Positions 7,846 to 16,128 of a DNA stretch of 22,784 nt are shown in pieces. Each line of letters starts with the position of its first letter. Positions within the stretch are counted from its first letter, which is position 1. The notes below the pieces were generated by a model, which worked only from the letters and a program-made list of their open reading frames with translations, was not told where the DNA came from and did no database searches. The translations under genes and the position numbers were made by a program. Source of the DNA: Proteiniphilum sp. UBA5267 (GTDB lineage Bacteria; Bacteroidota; Bacteroidia; Bacteroidales; Dysgonomonadaceae); contig DHTF01000102.1 in assembly GCA_002411515.1 (NCBI GenBank), positions 1 through 22,784 of the forward strand. The letters run 5' to 3'.

Positions 7846-8970
7846 TTAGTCGTTCAACATCATGGGCATGAGCAGCGTCAGCATATCTTCGTTCTCCTCT
7901 TTCTCTACCGGAAGGATAAGCCCCGCCCGCGAGGGGTCTGACAGTTCAATCCGCACATCCGAAGAGGGTATGTTGTTGAGGATGTCAATCAGGAAAGCTG
8001 CTTTGAAGCCGATGTTCATCACATTGCCATCATAGTTGCAGGGGATCATCTCTTCGGCTGCAGTGAGGAAATCGATATCCTGCGCCGAAACCACGATCTT
8101 CTCTTCGGAAAGCTGCAGCTTCACGAGGCTGCTGGCCGGATTAGAGAATACAGAAACCCTTTTGAGTGCATTGAGCAGTGCCAGACGGTCGAGTTTGATT
8201 GAGTTCGGATTATTTTGTGGTATGACGGAATTGTAGTTTGGATAACGTCCTTCAACAAAGCGGCACACCATCTTATAGGATGACATGGAAATGTAGGCGT
8301 TATTTTCATCGAAGACAATTTCCACGGTGCCACTTTCCCTGGGGAGAAGCGACTTTAACAGGTTCGCCGGCTTTTTAGGCAGTATAAACGAAGAGCGGCC
8401 ATCACCCTTTGCCTCAGTAGTGGTCACGCGCACCAGTTTATGTCCGTCGGAGGCCACAAAAGTAAGATCGTCTGTAGTAATATCAAAATAGATACCATTC
8501 ATCACGGGGCGCAGTTCGTCATCGGCTGTGGCAAATACCGTTCTGTTGATGCCAGAGAAAAGGGTCTCGGCATCGATTGTCAGTTTCAGCGCAGAGTCTT
8601 TCAGTACCTTTGGTTCGGGATATTCATCGCCCTTTAGTCCCACGAAATTATATTTTCCGTTGTGGTAGTAAATGAAGACCTCCAGTGTTTCGTCGTTGAT
8701 ATCGAAAGTAAGAGGTTGGTCGGGCAATTCACGCAGCGGATCGAGCAGGTTTTTGGCATTGATGGCAAGGCTTCCCTCACCTTCGGTGCTATTCACCTCC
8801 ACCAATGTTTCCAATCGTGTTTCGCTGTCAGCGGCTGTCAATGTGAGTGTACTATTTTTCAGATCCAGCAGAAAGCAGTCCAGAATGGGCAAGGTGTTTT
8901 TGGAGTTGATCACCCTGCTGATAGCCTGCAGATGATTCAACAGCGTGGCGCTTGATACTACAAATTTCAT
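7846..8970 (-). CDS. dnaN: DNA polymerase III beta subunit (sliding clamp)
   Basis: Ring-shaped processivity clamp of the replicase, 374 aa, the usual length for this phylum. It opens MKFVVSSATLLNHLQAISRV and contains the family segments LPILDCFLLDL, PVMNGIYFDI and FVASDGHKLVRV. It closes with LLMPMMLND, which matches the conserved C-terminal (M)PM-L that lines the peptide-binding pocket. It is the first gene of the dnaN-exonuclease-truA group, preceded by a 112-nt gap to xerD with a -7-like box, so it probably has its own promoter. Confidence 0.98.
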   Translation of the reverse strand: MKFVVSSATLLNHLQAISRVINSKNTLPILDCFLLDLKNSTLTLTAADSETRLETLVEVNSTEGEGSLAINAKNLLDPLRELPDQPLTFDINDETLEVFIYYHNGKYNFVGLKGDEYPEPKVLKDSALKLTIDAETLFSGINRTVFATADDELRPVMNGIYFDITTDDLTFVASDGHKLVRVTTTEAKGDGRSSFILPKKPANLLKSLLPRESGTVEIVFDENNAYISMSSYKMVCRFVEGRYPNYNSVIPQNNPNSIKLDRLALLNALKRVSVFSNPASSLVKLQLSEEKIVVSAQDIDFLTAAEEMIPCNYDGNVMNIGFKAAFLIDILNNIPSSDVRIELSDPSRAGLILPVEKEENEDMLTLLMPMMLND

Positions 8971-9005
8971 GATGTTATATCTTTTTTGTTTTTTGTTTCA
9001 ATGAG

Positions 9006-9013
9006 CAAATATA
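9006..9013 (-). promoter_or_regulatory. Candidate -7 box for dnaN
   Basis: The minus strand reads TATATTTG (exact TAnnTTTG), 35 nt upstream of the dnaN ATG in the 112-nt gap after xerD. No clear TTTG stands 19-22 nt further upstream. Confidence 0.45.
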
Positions 9014-9082
9014 AGAATTTATCTTGGAGCATCGTTTGTTTTCCCGATAAATTTCTCCCGTAGGCAGGGTCGGTAAACTTTC

Positions 9083-9982
9083 TTATTTCTTCTTGTTCCG
9101 CGGATGATGTTCAATGATCTCCTGCCGTAGGAAGTTACGATCGATGTGTGTGTAAATCTCTGTAGTCGTGATCTTCTCGTGTCCCAGCATCTCCTGAATC
9201 ACCCGGATATTGGCGCCTCTTTCCAGCAGGTGTGTAGCAAAAGAATGTCTGAAAACGTGGGGACTAATGTTCTTTTGCAGTCCCGCGGCTTCAGCGTATT
9301 GTTTGATAAAGTGAAAAACCGTAATCCGGGAGATGGATTTACCCCTTCCGCTCACAAACAGGATGTCCTCACTTCCTTTTTTGATAACGATCTCACGGCG
9401 ATAAGACAACCAGTCTCTGATCTTCTGGATGGCAACATCGGAGATGGGCACCAGACGTTGTTTGCTACCCTTCCCTTCTACACGGATAAAACCCTCTTCG
9501 GGGAAGAAATCCGAGAAACGAAGGCCTGTAAGCTCCGAGATACGCAGCCCGCAACTGTAAAGTGTTTCAATGATGGCACTGTTGCGTGTTCCCTCTGCCG
9601 TGGAGAGATCGATGGCAGCCAGTATGGCATCAATCTCTTCCACCGACAGCACCACCGGCAGCTTCAGTCCGATTTTTGGAGACTCCAGCAGCTCAGCGGG
9701 ATTGTCGTCGCGGTATTGTTCCAACTGCAGAAAACGGAAAAAAGCTTTCAACCCCGAAATTGTCCGGGCAGTCGAGCGTGGTGAGCGTGCATCTTCGTAC
9801 AAAGTAGCCAGGAGCTCCTCCAGGTGGTCACGTCCCACGTGTAAAGGGCTTATCTGACGCGTCTCGCAAAAAAACATCAGTTTCTGCAGATCGGTCATGT
9901 ATGCTTCGATGGTGTTGGACGCCAGTCCTTTTTCCAGGAGAAGATACCGTTTGAATCGACTGGTAATCTGATCGTGTGTCAT
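9083..9982 (-). CDS. xerD: Tyrosine recombinase XerD
   Basis: Site-specific recombinase that, with its partner, resolves chromosome dimers at dif during division. 299 aa, normal length. The N-terminal SAM-like core-binding domain is at about 5-95. The catalytic set is complete: Arg147 (CGLRISELTGL), Lys171 (VEGKGSKQR), His242 and Arg245 (HVFRHSFATHLL), His268 (LGHEKI) and nucleophile Tyr277 (TEIYTHI). It starts 7 nt after the hybrid kinase stop, so it is probably in the same transcript. Housekeeping XerC/D is favoured over a mobile-element integrase by its size, its core-gene neighbours and the absence of an att site or cargo. No dif-like site was recognised nearby. Confidence 0.94.
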   Translation of the reverse strand: MTHDQITSRFKRYLLLEKGLASNTIEAYMTDLQKLMFFCETRQISPLHVGRDHLEELLATLYEDARSPRSTARTISGLKAFFRFLQLEQYRDDNPAELLESPKIGLKLPVVLSVEEIDAILAAIDLSTAEGTRNSAIIETLYSCGLRISELTGLRFSDFFPEEGFIRVEGKGSKQRLVPISDVAIQKIRDWLSYRREIVIKKGSEDILFVSGRGKSISRITVFHFIKQYAEAAGLQKNISPHVFRHSFATHLLERGANIRVIQEMLGHEKITTTEIYTHIDRNFLRQEIIEHHPRNKKK

Positions 9983-9989
9983 GTTCTTT

Positions 9990-12269
9990 TCATTCCATGT
10001 CTATGAGTAAACCTTCAGCCTCTTTCACACTTTCCATCAACTTATCCAGCAAGGTTGTTTCCTGCTTTCCTCTCAGGCGATACCCCTCCTCCAGCAGGCA
10101 CAACAGGTCGACCAGCACATCGTCGCCCATCATCCGGAAAAGAGGCAGCATCTTGTGGGCAACATCGCTTAACGACGCCTCCTCTTTTGTTGCAAACATT
10201 TCTTTCAGCTGCTCAATGTTGGCCGTTGTCTCCTTGACAAACGACTGAAGTATCTCCCTAGACACCTGCTTATCCTCCTTCACAAAATCGATCAGTGCTG
10301 CGGCCCCTTTGGTGTGGAGTGACATCGGTAGCGGCTGGTAGCTGATTTCCTGTTGTTGCTCTTTCACATAATGATGGATGACACCGTACAAGGTGTCCGA
10401 GCTAAACGGTTTAGACAGGTATCCGGTAAAGCCGGCCGTGTGCAGTTCTGCAGCTGAGATTTCCGATCTCGCAGAGAGGGCGATGATAGGCAGCTCCGCT
10501 ATATCATGACGGAGGCGCACTTTCTCCACCAGTGATATACCATTGATATGTGGCATGCGGATATCCATAAAGACAATATCGAACCTGTTTTTACTCAGAT
10601 GGGAAAGCACCTTCTCCGGATTGGCTTCGACCATACATTGCATTTTTTTCTTTTGTAGCATTCCTGCCATCATGGTCAGTTGAATGGGATCATCATCTAC
10701 AACGAGCACATTAACACCTTCCAGATCCGACCAATCACTCTTCGTCTCTTCTACCTGTTGCGTTGCCGCTTTCAGCGGTATTTCCACCACAAACTCCGAT
10801 CCTTTATCTTTTTCCGAAGTTAAGGTGATGCTGCCCTGCAGCACATTCACAAAGCCTTTTGTGATGGCCAAACCCAAGCCGCAGCCTTCGATCTGTCCTG
10901 TCTCACAGTCCAGAACGTGCAATCTGCTGAACTCCTGGAATATATATTGATAGTTTGAGACTTCAATTCCTTCACCGGTATCAGAAACGGAGAAGAAGAA
11001 CCATTTGCGCCCCTCTTTCTCATTTACTGCTGTAACAATCGTAACAGCCCCTTCAGCCGTGTATTTGATGGCATTGGAGAGGAGGTTGCTCATGATCTGT
11101 CTCATCATGTAAGGATCACCGAAGCAGATCATCTCAGCTGGAATGTTGTTTTCCACATGGTAGGCCAGTCCTTTCTGTTGTGCCAGGGGTTTGAAACTGT
11201 CGGTTGTCATTGCAGCCAGGGCAGGCAGTGAGAAGTTGATCTCATTGGGTTTCCACTTTCCCGCCTCAAGCTGATGATGATCGAGGAGCATCGACACTAG
11301 CTCCAGCACATGTTCAGCGGAATGTTTCATGTTGCTGAGCCAAAATTTATTCTCCGGTTTACTTACACTTTTATCCATCAGGTCAATATAGCCCATAATG
11401 GAGCTGATGGGTGCTTTGATGTCGTGTGAGATAGCAAGCATCAGCTTCTCCCGCGACGCAAGCAGGCGGGAGATTCTTTTGAGGGACCTCTCCAGTTGTC
11501 GACGGTAACGTTGGCTTTTGTGGATATCCACCAGGAAAAGAATGCTAAAAGAAAGGGCAATAAGTATCGCCAGAACGGAGATTACGAACATGGTTCGTTG
11601 TGACCCCCTCAAAATCTGCCCCTTCTCGGTGACAAGCCGAAGCGAATTACTCATTTCATCCTGTTCAATGTCTTTTAAAAGGTCGTCGATGCGTGCAGTA
11701 AGCATGCGGTTGGTGGTGTACATGGTATCGAGTTGCTGGCTGAAAACGCGTTGAAGCTCCTTTTGTCGCGCCATATCCAATTGTTCCGAATAGCGTACCT
11801 TGTTAATGAGTGTGTCGACGATGACCCGGAATGTGTGCTCGTTGCCTGTAACCTCAGGCATCCGGTTCAACGAATCGAGCAGCAAAGCTACAGCCTGAAG
11901 ATTTTCTTTTTTATCGTTTATCAGGCGTACGATTGTATCTACCTTATTCACATGAGATGGATGATGGGTAGTTTGCTTGAGCAAGATCAGATTATGGTGA
12001 ATCTCCGGGACAAGTGAATCATATCTCAGAAAATATTGCCGGGCATTCTCCGCGGTAAACAGATTTTGATCGCTCTCTACTTCATATAATTTTGAAAGCG
12101 TGTTTCCCACAATCAGGAGCGACGAAAGATCTTCGTTTCTGATCTTTTGACTGGAATAATTCACCAGATTTCTGTAAAGGCAATACAATCCCAGGGTCAT
12201 GACTACCACGACCAACAGGTATCCCGCGATTACAGTGAACTTCATTTTTTTAAAGCCTGTCTTTCGCAT
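9990..12269 (-). CDS. Hybrid sensor histidine kinase with receiver and Hpt domains
   Basis: A 759-aa membrane sensor kinase. It has TM1 at about 11-32, a helical periplasmic region at about 38-225, TM2 at about 227-247 and a short coiled segment. The HisKA domain has phosphoacceptor His282 (AISHDIKAPISS). HATPase motifs are the N box NLLSNAIKY (Asn399), G1 SDTGEGI (Asp430) and G2 GCGLGLAI (462-469). The receiver has Asp526/Asp527, phosphoacceptor Asp569 and Lys620. The C-terminal Hpt-like domain has His705 (AHKMLPLFRMMG). All relay residues are present, so a His-Asp-His relay can end on the response regulator encoded 17 nt upstream. The sensor region matches no domain I can name; its ligand is unknown. 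xerD follows 7 nt downstream. Confidence 0.95.
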   Translation of the reverse strand: MRKTGFKKMKFTVIAGYLLVVVVMTLGLYCLYRNLVNYSSQKIRNEDLSSLLIVGNTLSKLYEVESDQNLFTAENARQYFLRYDSLVPEIHHNLILLKQTTHHPSHVNKVDTIVRLINDKKENLQAVALLLDSLNRMPEVTGNEHTFRVIVDTLINKVRYSEQLDMARQKELQRVFSQQLDTMYTTNRMLTARIDDLLKDIEQDEMSNSLRLVTEKGQILRGSQRTMFVISVLAILIALSFSILFLVDIHKSQRYRRQLERSLKRISRLLASREKLMLAISHDIKAPISSIMGYIDLMDKSVSKPENKFWLSNMKHSAEHVLELVSMLLDHHQLEAGKWKPNEINFSLPALAAMTTDSFKPLAQQKGLAYHVENNIPAEMICFGDPYMMRQIMSNLLSNAIKYTAEGAVTIVTAVNEKEGRKWFFFSVSDTGEGIEVSNYQYIFQEFSRLHVLDCETGQIEGCGLGLAITKGFVNVLQGSITLTSEKDKGSEFVVEIPLKAATQQVEETKSDWSDLEGVNVLVVDDDPIQLTMMAGMLQKKKMQCMVEANPEKVLSHLSKNRFDIVFMDIRMPHINGISLVEKVRLRHDIAELPIIALSARSEISAAELHTAGFTGYLSKPFSSDTLYGVIHHYVKEQQQEISYQPLPMSLHTKGAAALIDFVKEDKQVSREILQSFVKETTANIEQLKEMFATKEEASLSDVAHKMLPLFRMMGDDVLVDLLCLLEEGYRLRGKQETTLLDKLMESVKEAEGLLIDME

Positions 12270-12286
12270 AATATGGTTAAATTAGA

Positions 12287-13585
12287 TTAAGTGTTCACGT
12301 TGTACAATTTTATCTTATTGTATAACGTCTTTCTGTCTATATTCAATATCGATGCGGCCATGGTTTTGTTTCCCTTGGCCAGTCTCAGTGCCTCTATTAT
12401 TTTTTCTTTCTCGTAATTCTCTTTTCTCAGATTGTGTATCACGTTAGAGACATTGGCTTGTCCACCCTGCTTCCACATGTTCTTTCCGAACAAACGGGGC
12501 GTAATAGTGGCCGGCATATGTTTTCCCTCTGTAAGCAATGCGGCCTGAAGAATGCTGTTCTTGAGTTCCTGAATATTCCCTGGCCAGGCATACTCATACA
12601 TCTGCTGGTATATGGCCCGATCTATGCTTTGTATCTGTTTATCAAGGTTATGATTGGCAAAATGGAGAAAGTGGATGACGAAAGCGTCGATGACCTCCTT
12701 TTTTCCTCTTATGGTAGGCAGTGTGATGCTTTCCTCCACGAGCAGGTTATAAAGTTTGGGAATGAATGTTTTTTCGAGTATCTCCTTGTTTTTCTCCGTT
12801 GTCATGATGATCTGGGTGAAAAACTCATCTTTGGATTGTCTGGTGAGGAGGTTCAGCAACTCGTTCTGAAGGTTTGTATCCAACTGATCCACCTTTCTGA
12901 TATGCAGGAGGCCACCCCGTGCAGCATTGAACTTTTCCATCAACAAGGAACAACTCTCTTCTGTATTGGGATGTTGCCAACCGCTGCTCTTGCAGTCGCT
13001 AAGCTGATCGGTATCCAGCAAAACCAGGGGTCCGGAGAGATAAATACCTTTCTCGTAAATATACCTCACTGTCGATACTTTTCCTGTGCCTCTGGCACCA
13101 ATGAACAACTGATGTTTATTGTATTCGGCAATCTGATCGAGCTGGCTGAGCAGCACCTGATATTCCTCTCCGGGAGGTACGATGAAGTCATTTGCAAAAC
13201 GACGCTTCCGTTGTTTAAGCTCCTGCATTTGAAAAGCTTCCTCAATCTTTTTAAATAAATACTCCGGCTCAATGGGTTTTGGAATATAATCTGCCGCACC
13301 TGATTTCATGGATAAAACTGCCGATTCCACATCGGCATATGCAGTAATCATGATGACGATGATGTCCGAATCAAATTTCTTCACCCATGATAAAAATGTC
13401 AATCCATCGGAATCTGGCATCCTGACATCGGTGAGGATGAGATCAAACGGATTTTCTTTCACCATTTTTTTTGCTTCACTCGTACTGGATGCTGTTTCTA
13501 CCATATATCCTTGCTTTACCAGCCACGATTTCAGCATGAGGCAAACGGTCAGATTGTCATCAATAATAAGTACACTTCTATTCAT
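12287..13585 (-). CDS. NtrC-like response regulator lacking the GAFTGA motif
   Basis: A 432-aa response regulator starting at the ATG at 13585 (MNRSVLIIDDN); a TTG two codons upstream is less likely. The receiver is intact: Asp9/Asp10, phosphoacceptor Asp53 (LILTDVRMPDSDG), Thr81 and Lys103. The AAA+ domain keeps Walker A GARGTGK (163-169), WPGN (334-337, sensor II region) and the overall NtrC length. Where sigma-54 activators have GAFTGA there is nothing similar, and Walker B reads GGLLHIRKVDQL (about 224-235) with Arg-Lys in place of the catalytic Asp-Glu. The Fis-type HTH is at 392-429 (AASILNIDRKTLYNKIKLY). It probably binds DNA under control of the kinase encoded 17 nt downstream, without activating sigma-54. 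Confidence 0.92.
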   Translation of the reverse strand: MNRSVLIIDDNLTVCLMLKSWLVKQGYMVETASSTSEAKKMVKENPFDLILTDVRMPDSDGLTFLSWVKKFDSDIIVIMITAYADVESAVLSMKSGAADYIPKPIEPEYLFKKIEEAFQMQELKQRKRRFANDFIVPPGEEYQVLLSQLDQIAEYNKHQLFIGARGTGKVSTVRYIYEKGIYLSGPLVLLDTDQLSDCKSSGWQHPNTEESCSLLMEKFNAARGGLLHIRKVDQLDTNLQNELLNLLTRQSKDEFFTQIIMTTEKNKEILEKTFIPKLYNLLVEESITLPTIRGKKEVIDAFVIHFLHFANHNLDKQIQSIDRAIYQQMYEYAWPGNIQELKNSILQAALLTEGKHMPATITPRLFGKNMWKQGGQANVSNVIHNLRKENYEKEKIIEALRLAKGNKTMAASILNIDRKTLYNKIKLYNVNT

Positions 13586-13624
13586 TTCCAATTCATCAAG
13601 AGTCGCACACGACCTGTCATCTCA

Positions 13625-13969
13625 TTATTTTTTCTTTTCCTTTTCAAGCTCCTTGGGCAGCACCACGGCAGCATACAAAAGAAAAACAGCAGCGGAGATC
13701 ATTGCCAACACCCATTCGTTTATATGCCTGAACATGAGGTAGGTAGCCACCACCATGAACATACAGGCAAAGAGTTGTATATTGAATAGTCTTTTTCCAC
13801 GGATACTTTTCCCCGGATAGGGAGTCGTAGCCGTTATAGCCGAAAAAGTAGCTACAGAAAGCGCCATAAGCCAGGGTGCTATTTCCGGTAAAAACAGGTA
13901 GAGCCCGGCAGACAGAAGGATGAAGGTGGCGGAGATGCGCAACAGGATATCTTTTGTATTCCTCATCAT
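13625..13969 (-). CDS. Small four-helix membrane protein of unknown function
   Basis: A 114-aa hydrophobic protein with four likely membrane helices (about 9-27, 30-46, 62-80 and 86-105) and a very basic/acidic tail ending KELEKEKKK. A short polar loop between helices 2 and 3 contains PGKSIRGKRLF. I do not recognise the family. Starts at Met1 or Met2 are both possible (ATG at 13969 or 13966). It begins 7 nt after the divIC stop, so the two are almost certainly co-transcribed. A 39-nt gap separates it from the response regulator. An overlapping frame on the same strand (13644-13976) has poor amino-acid composition and is not supported. Confidence 0.75.
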   Translation of the reverse strand: MMRNTKDILLRISATFILLSAGLYLFLPEIAPWLMALSVATFSAITATTPYPGKSIRGKRLFNIQLFACMFMVVATYLMFRHINEWVLAMISAAVFLLYAAVVLPKELEKEKKK

Positions 13970-13976
13970 TTTTCAT

Positions 13977-14282
13977 TCAATCGATTATGAAAACATCTTC
14001 GTTTTCTTTTTTCATAAAATAATTCTCACGGGCAAACTTCTCGAGGTCCTCTTTATTGGATTGTAATTCATTCAACTTGTCTTTGTCTATGTTGGTTTGC
14101 TCGCGATAAAATTCAATTTGTGATTCAAGGTTTCTGATCTGCGATTCATAACGAATCCTTTTTATCACACTGCTGTCACTGAAGAAAAAAAGCACCACAA
14201 TCAAGACCAGCAGCACGACAATCTGTGTGACAGTAAGTCCCAGAATCCTTTTCGATGTAAATATCTTAACCCTCTCCTTCAT
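13977..14282 (-). CDS. divIC: Septum formation initiator, DivIC/FtsB family
   Basis: A 101-aa bitopic division protein. The ATG at 14282 (MKERVKIF) is preferred over a TTG two codons upstream. It has a short basic cytoplasmic tail, one membrane helix (about 14-34, TQIVVLLVLIVVLFFF), then an extracytoplasmic coiled coil (IRNLESQIEFYREQTNIDK). The conserved end ARENYFMKKENEDVFIID matches the family's pattern of a YYMKxPxE-like motif. In other bacteria such proteins bridge FtsL and FtsQ at the septum. It is the promoter-proximal gene of a long minus-strand series that runs on to the two-component system and xerD. Confidence 0.9.
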   Translation of the reverse strand: MKERVKIFTSKRILGLTVTQIVVLLVLIVVLFFFSDSSVIKRIRYESQIRNLESQIEFYREQTNIDKDKLNELQSNKEDLEKFARENYFMKKENEDVFIID

Positions 14283-14320
14283 TCGCAACCCACATGTTTA
14301 CTGATAGAAACATTGTGATA

Positions 14321-14328
14321 CAAAAATA
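14321..14328 (-). promoter_or_regulatory. Candidate -7 box for the divIC operon
   Basis: The minus strand reads TATTTTTG (TAnnTTTG), 38 nt upstream of the divIC ATG, in the divergent gap with the C69 peptidase gene. No TTTG is seen at the normal -33 spacing. Confidence 0.4.
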
Positions 14329-14390
14329 CCTTTTTTTTCCATACCTCGTATACCTTTTTTCAACTTCAAGAAAAAATATCCATTCCGCTC

Positions 14391-14423
14391 TTTGTACAGT
14401 TTAAACAAAATAAAGTATCTTTA
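14391..14423 (+). promoter_or_regulatory. Promoter of the dipeptidase-mutase-mgsA operon
   Basis: TTTG at 14391-14394, a 21-nt spacer and TATCTTTA at 14416-14423 (one mismatch to TAnnTTTG). The predicted transcript would start near 14430, about 30 nt before the ATG. Confidence 0.6.
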
Positions 14424-14459
14424 CGCAGTATATAAAATAACAGTTGTGCAATATCCATT

Positions 14460-16100
14460 ATGAGGAAAATCATACTTTCTGCCATTTTAGTAACAAGTAC
14501 CATTTTTTCCACTTTCCCCTGTACAAACCTGCTGGTAGGGAAAAAAGCATCCACCGACGGCTCCACGCTTATTTCCTATGCGGCCGATTCATACGGACTA
14601 TACGGAGAACTATATCACTGGCCGGCCAGACAATACCGTCCCGGTGAAAAGCTCAAGGTCAACGAGTGGGATACCGGAAAGTATCTGGGTGAAATTCCGC
14701 AGGCTCTCCAGACCTACAACGTGATAGGCAACATGAACGAACATCAGCTTGCCATTGGGGAAACTACCTTTGGCGGTCGGGAAGAGCTTGTCGACTCTAC
14801 CGGCATCATGGATTACGGAAGCCTCATTTACATCACGCTGCAGCGGGCCCGCAATGCCCGTGAAGCCATCACCATCATGACAGGGCTCGTGCGGGATCAT
14901 GGCTATTATAGCTCCGGCGAATCGTTCTCCATTGCCGATCCCAACGAGGTGTGGGTGATGGAGATGATCGGCAAGGGTGTCGGCAACAAAGGTGCCGTAT
15001 GGGTTGCCGTGCGGATCCCCGACGATTGTGTTTCGGCCCATGCAAACCAGGCCCGCATTCAACAGTTTCCGCTGGATGATCCCGAGAATTGCCTCTATGC
15101 ACCCGATGTGATCTCCTTCGCCCGTGAGAAAGGTTATTACTCGGGCAACGATGCCGACTTCAGCTTTGCCAAAGCCTATGCACCACTCGATTTTGGCGCC
15201 TTGCGTTTCTGTGAGGCCCGTGTATGGTCGTTCTTCAACAAGGTAAACAAGGATATGGCCCAGTATGTAACCTATGCACAGGGAAAGACAACAGACCCCA
15301 TGCCCCTATACATCAAACCGGACAGGAAACTGAGCGTGCACGATATTCAACAGCAAATGCGCGATCATTATGAAGGCACCGAGCTCGACTGGCGTTTCGA
15401 CGTGGGCGCAGGCCCCTTCAACTCCCCTTACCGCTGGTCGCCCCTCACCTTTGAAGTAGATTCCGTGGAATATTGCAACGAACGGCCCACAGCCACGCAG
15501 CAGACTGGGTTCTCCTTTGTGGCACAAATGCGTGCATGGCTTCCCAATGAGATTGGCGGCATCCTCTGGTTCGGTGTCGACGATGCTGCACAGACCGTTT
15601 ATTACCCCATCTATTGCGGGCATACCGATGTCCCACAAGAAATGGCCGTGGGCAATGGTGACCTGCTCACCTTCTCCTGGAATTCGGCTTTCTGGATCCA
15701 CAACTGGGTCTCCAACATGGTATACACCCGCTACAGCGACATGAGTGTAGACATGGTCAAGATACAATCCTCCCTCGAAGAACGCTTTAAAGATGCCCAG
15801 TCCGGAGTAGAGGAAAAGGCAGCGGCACTTTATAAAAAATCGCGATCGGAAGCGATCAATTATCTCACCCAATATTCCAATCAGCAGGTCAAGGATGGCG
15901 TAGCTGAATGGCGGAAACTGGGTGAATACCTGATGGTGAAGTACGTCGATGGGGTCGTCAAGAAAGAAGAAAACGGCACGTTCAAAAGAAATCCTTATGG
16001 GTTGCCGGATTCTCCCTCCCGTCCCGGCTATTCCAACGAGTATTACAAAAAAATTGTGGAACAAACCGGAGACAAGTACAAGGTTGAACCGGTAAATTAA
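14460..16100 (+). CDS. Peptidase family C69 dipeptidase, exported
   Basis: A 546-aa Ntn-hydrolase-type dipeptidase (PepD-like). A signal peptide covers residues 1-20 (MRKIILSAILV...), and Cys21 in FPCTNLLVG stands exactly where the family's N-terminal nucleophile must be exposed. This Cys is not in a proper lipobox (TFPC), so I read it as the catalytic residue rather than a lipid anchor. NEHQLAIGETTFGGREE (about 93-109) is a family signature. ARNAREAI and GYYSSGESFSIADPNEVWVMEM also fit. The length is normal for the long bacterial C69 members. It probably cleaves dipeptides in the periplasm. It lies 28 nt upstream of the hexomutase gene, apparently in one transcript, although the functions are not obviously linked. 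Confidence 0.93.
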   Translation: MRKIILSAILVTSTIFSTFPCTNLLVGKKASTDGSTLISYAADSYGLYGELYHWPARQYRPGEKLKVNEWDTGKYLGEIPQALQTYNVIGNMNEHQLAIGETTFGGREELVDSTGIMDYGSLIYITLQRARNAREAITIMTGLVRDHGYYSSGESFSIADPNEVWVMEMIGKGVGNKGAVWVAVRIPDDCVSAHANQARIQQFPLDDPENCLYAPDVISFAREKGYYSGNDADFSFAKAYAPLDFGALRFCEARVWSFFNKVNKDMAQYVTYAQGKTTDPMPLYIKPDRKLSVHDIQQQMRDHYEGTELDWRFDVGAGPFNSPYRWSPLTFEVDSVEYCNERPTATQQTGFSFVAQMRAWLPNEIGGILWFGVDDAAQTVYYPIYCGHTDVPQEMAVGNGDLLTFSWNSAFWIHNWVSNMVYTRYSDMSVDMVKIQSSLEERFKDAQSGVEEKAAALYKKSRSEAINYLTQYSNQQVKDGVAEWRKLGEYLMVKYVDGVVKKEENGTFKRNPYGLPDSPSRPGYSNEYYKKIVEQTGDKYKVEPVN

Positions 16101-16128
16101 CAGAAATAAAAAAACATCGTTTATAAAA

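Noticed and set aside
9083..9982. XerD as an integrase of a mobile element
   Set aside because: The protein has housekeeping size and neighbours, no att repeats or cargo are visible, and codon use matches nearby genes.
13644..13976. Overlapping 110-codon minus-strand frame beside the 4-TM protein
   Set aside because: It is a shifted frame over the hydrophobic gene with a composition unlike a real protein; the 13625-13969 frame has clean membrane helices and the right gap after divIC.
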